This document shows, piece by piece, positions 62,201 through 64,000 of a stretch of DNA of 64,000 bases (position 1 is the first letter of the stretch; each line of letters begins with the position of its first letter). The DNA comes from Parus major (Eukaryota; Chordata; Aves; Passeriformes; Paridae): positions 127,069,896 to 127,133,895 of the forward strand of contig NC_031769.1 of the NCBI RefSeq assembly GCF_001522545.3, given 5' to 3'. Position numbers and translations under genes: made by a program. Under the pieces are notes generated by a model. The model worked only from the letters and a program-made list of their open reading frames with translations. It was not told the DNA's origin and ran no database searches.

Positions 62201-64000
62201 TAATGTTCCATATGCAAAAAAAAAATAAATGTGCACAACTGCCTATTTATTGGGGTTTTTTTCACTGTAAATAAACAGTAGGAGAAGACTTTCTGAGTAG
62301 TCAGTATTTGTTCTTCCTTTCCCACAGTAAATAGGTGACTGACATTAAAATAGGGGAAAAAGAAATATGACTAATTAAAAAAACAGACTGGAGAATTTTT
62401 AATCCACTGACATCTGTCCTGATACATTTTTGCTTATGGCAGAGGAGAGCAATCTCAATGATGTAGATGTTGCTTTCTGGTTCTGTGCCCTTTCTTAACA
62501 GGCAAAAGATAGAGGAATTGCTTTTTTGTGACAAATGGGCGAAATTTTGAAATTTTCAGTTCCAAATTCAGTCAAATATTCTTTGCTGCCGTCGTTATTT
62601 CAGAAATTACATCTAAAATTTTCATGCTGATAACAAGCATTTCCTGATCCAAAATAAAACAACCACATTTCATTTCAAAGTATGCAATGTATTTCAAAGA
62701 AAAGTATCAAAATGTAACATTTTCCCTCTTTTTAAGCTGAAAAGGAAGGCTGATAGTTGACAGGTTTTTTTGAGTATGCAATAGCACTACTCAGGACAAG
62801 AAAAGTAGAGGCACACTAACTCCATAAAAACACAGAGAAGGTAAACAGTAACAGAAAACATAGAAAAAGTGAGGTGGTGGTATAGAGTAAAGACAACTTC
62901 TTTAGCAGTAGGGCAGGTGGAAATGGCAATCTGCCACAAGAAGGGCCTCTCTCTGGAGACAAGAAGGCAACAAGGCCATGCTTCAGCTGGAAGCTAGAGG
63001 CAGGAACCCCAGAGATGTTTGTGCTGCCACTAGTCCCCAAGCACTTCTCCATGTCAGGGCTACAGTGACACCACAGTCCTGGTCCTGGGATGAAGCACCT
63101 TTCTTCTGGACAAGTCACCAGCTTCCAAACCAAGGAATTTATAAAAGGCCCAGCTTCACCCATCATCCATTAGTTCAGGTGGGCACTGTTCTCTCTACTC
63201 CCGTGCTGCCACAGCAGGACTCAGGACTCCTACCCAGTCCCCTTCCCTGCCCTATTGCTCCACATTTGTGATGCCAACAAGCACCACCTCCATCACCAAG
63301 TCACCATGCTCACTCTACCAAAGTGAGTAGCTTTGTGCTTTCCAAAACAAAAAGAAAACGTATTTTCATTCATAACTTTTAGTCCTTCCCAGGGGATATG
63401 AGGAATCTTATTTGCTCCAAAGAACCCATGGGCTATGCCTATATAAGTTTCAGCTCCTAAAAGATCAAACTGGCAAGCCAGGAGATACAAAGCAGACAAT
63501 AGGCAGACCTTCGAGTCTACAAATTGAAGGTTGAATGACTGGCAAACAACCTCTCCTCATGAAAAATTATGCTACAGCAACACAATAGTAATGGGAGCCA
63601 AAATTATGTCTATTCCTGATTTGCAGACCAGGTTTTAGTTATGCTATAATCCTCTCAGTATGGCTGCTTAGGATCCCACAATCACACAAGTCATGAACAC
63701 TACCCACAAATCCTGTGGCTTCCATGCCGAGCAAGAGACACACCAGATGAAGAAGGATGGAAAATATACATGTGGAATTGTTCAGGGAACTTAAAGCACA
63801 CATAACAGTAAACAAAGAAAATATGGTACAAAACCTGTTGCTATTTTCACAGCATTTGTGGAGCAAAGCTGCATAAATGCAGAAGGATGCATACTGCCTC
63901 ACACCTTTCCTCAGATTCCAGCAAATTAAGCACAGCAGCACAAACAGCAGCAGGGAGAAGGAAATGCTCTGCAGAAGAGCTTCCCTGTTTGCTTCTGCAC
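59276..64000. other. TRIQK upstream intron or flank, no gene seen
   Basis: Unique AT-rich DNA to the window edge. It becomes GC-richer at 62880-63300, where a good TATA box occurs, and again is unremarkable to 64000. The expected first coding exon of TRIQK was not found here. Confidence 0.5.
63140..63148 (+). promoter_or_regulatory. consensus TATA box in a GC-richer patch
   Basis: GAATTTATAAAAGGCCCAGC contains TATAAAAGG, a full-consensus TATA box with the typical GC flank. About 25-30 bp downstream is a pyrimidine-rich CTTCACCCATCATCC suited to an initiator. No CDS or splice structure follows convincingly, so use as a promoter is speculative; it might belong to an unrecognised LTR. Confidence 0.25.

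Noticed and set aside
1..64000. CRISPR arrays, rRNA genes, operons, phage or plasmid features
   Set aside because: Nothing of the kind is visible; the sequence is vertebrate nuclear DNA.

Overview
The window reads as bird (Aves) nuclear DNA. It is AT-rich, poor in CpG and almost empty of coding sequence. It carries several CR1 retrotransposon copies, including ones with the typical avian CR1 3' end, and one solo LTR of a family widespread in birds. No bacterial, plasmid, phage or CRISPR feature is present.

One protein-coding gene is supported: TRIQK (triple QxxK/R motif-containing protein, a small single-pass ER-membrane protein), on the minus strand. Two of its three expected coding exons are here. 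The last exon, with the membrane segment, acidic tail and stop codon, is at 30527-30640. The middle exon, with the conserved GKQDYKK block, is at 40335-40420. Both have good splice sites in matching phase. I did not find the first coding exon, so it probably lies beyond 64000. Everything from 40421 to 64000 is then 5' intron or upstream sequence, and 1 to about 29700 is the downstream intergenic desert. In mammals that flank leads toward RUNX1T1.

Layout: 1-13.3 kb is unique AT-rich intergenic DNA with a CR1 3' stub (2796-2862) and two very old, partly palindromic interspersed repeats (about 10891 and 12091). 13.35-15.7 kb is a GC- and CpG-richer island with a palindromic CRE, E-boxes and clustered homeodomain-type sites; it looks like a distal regulatory region. 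A minus-strand solo LTR (15793-16385) directly abuts it. CR1 copies follow at 16944-17610 (minus), 19651-19926 (plus) and 27870-28121 (plus). TRIQK occupies 30 kb onward. Its 9.7-kb last intron contains a decayed CR1 ORF1 fragment with an SGNH-esterase signature (37570-38070). The upstream intron holds a candidate second LTR (about 45971-46524), CR1 copies at 46835-47340 (minus) and 49568-49829 (plus), a possible ancient DNA transposon (about 58717-59275) and simple repeats.

I see no new multi-gene system. The best follow-up targets are the 13.35-15.7 kb island, the CpG-bearing candidate LTR at 46 kb and the possible transposase fossil at 59 kb. All coordinates and family calls come from reading the sequence by eye, without alignment.
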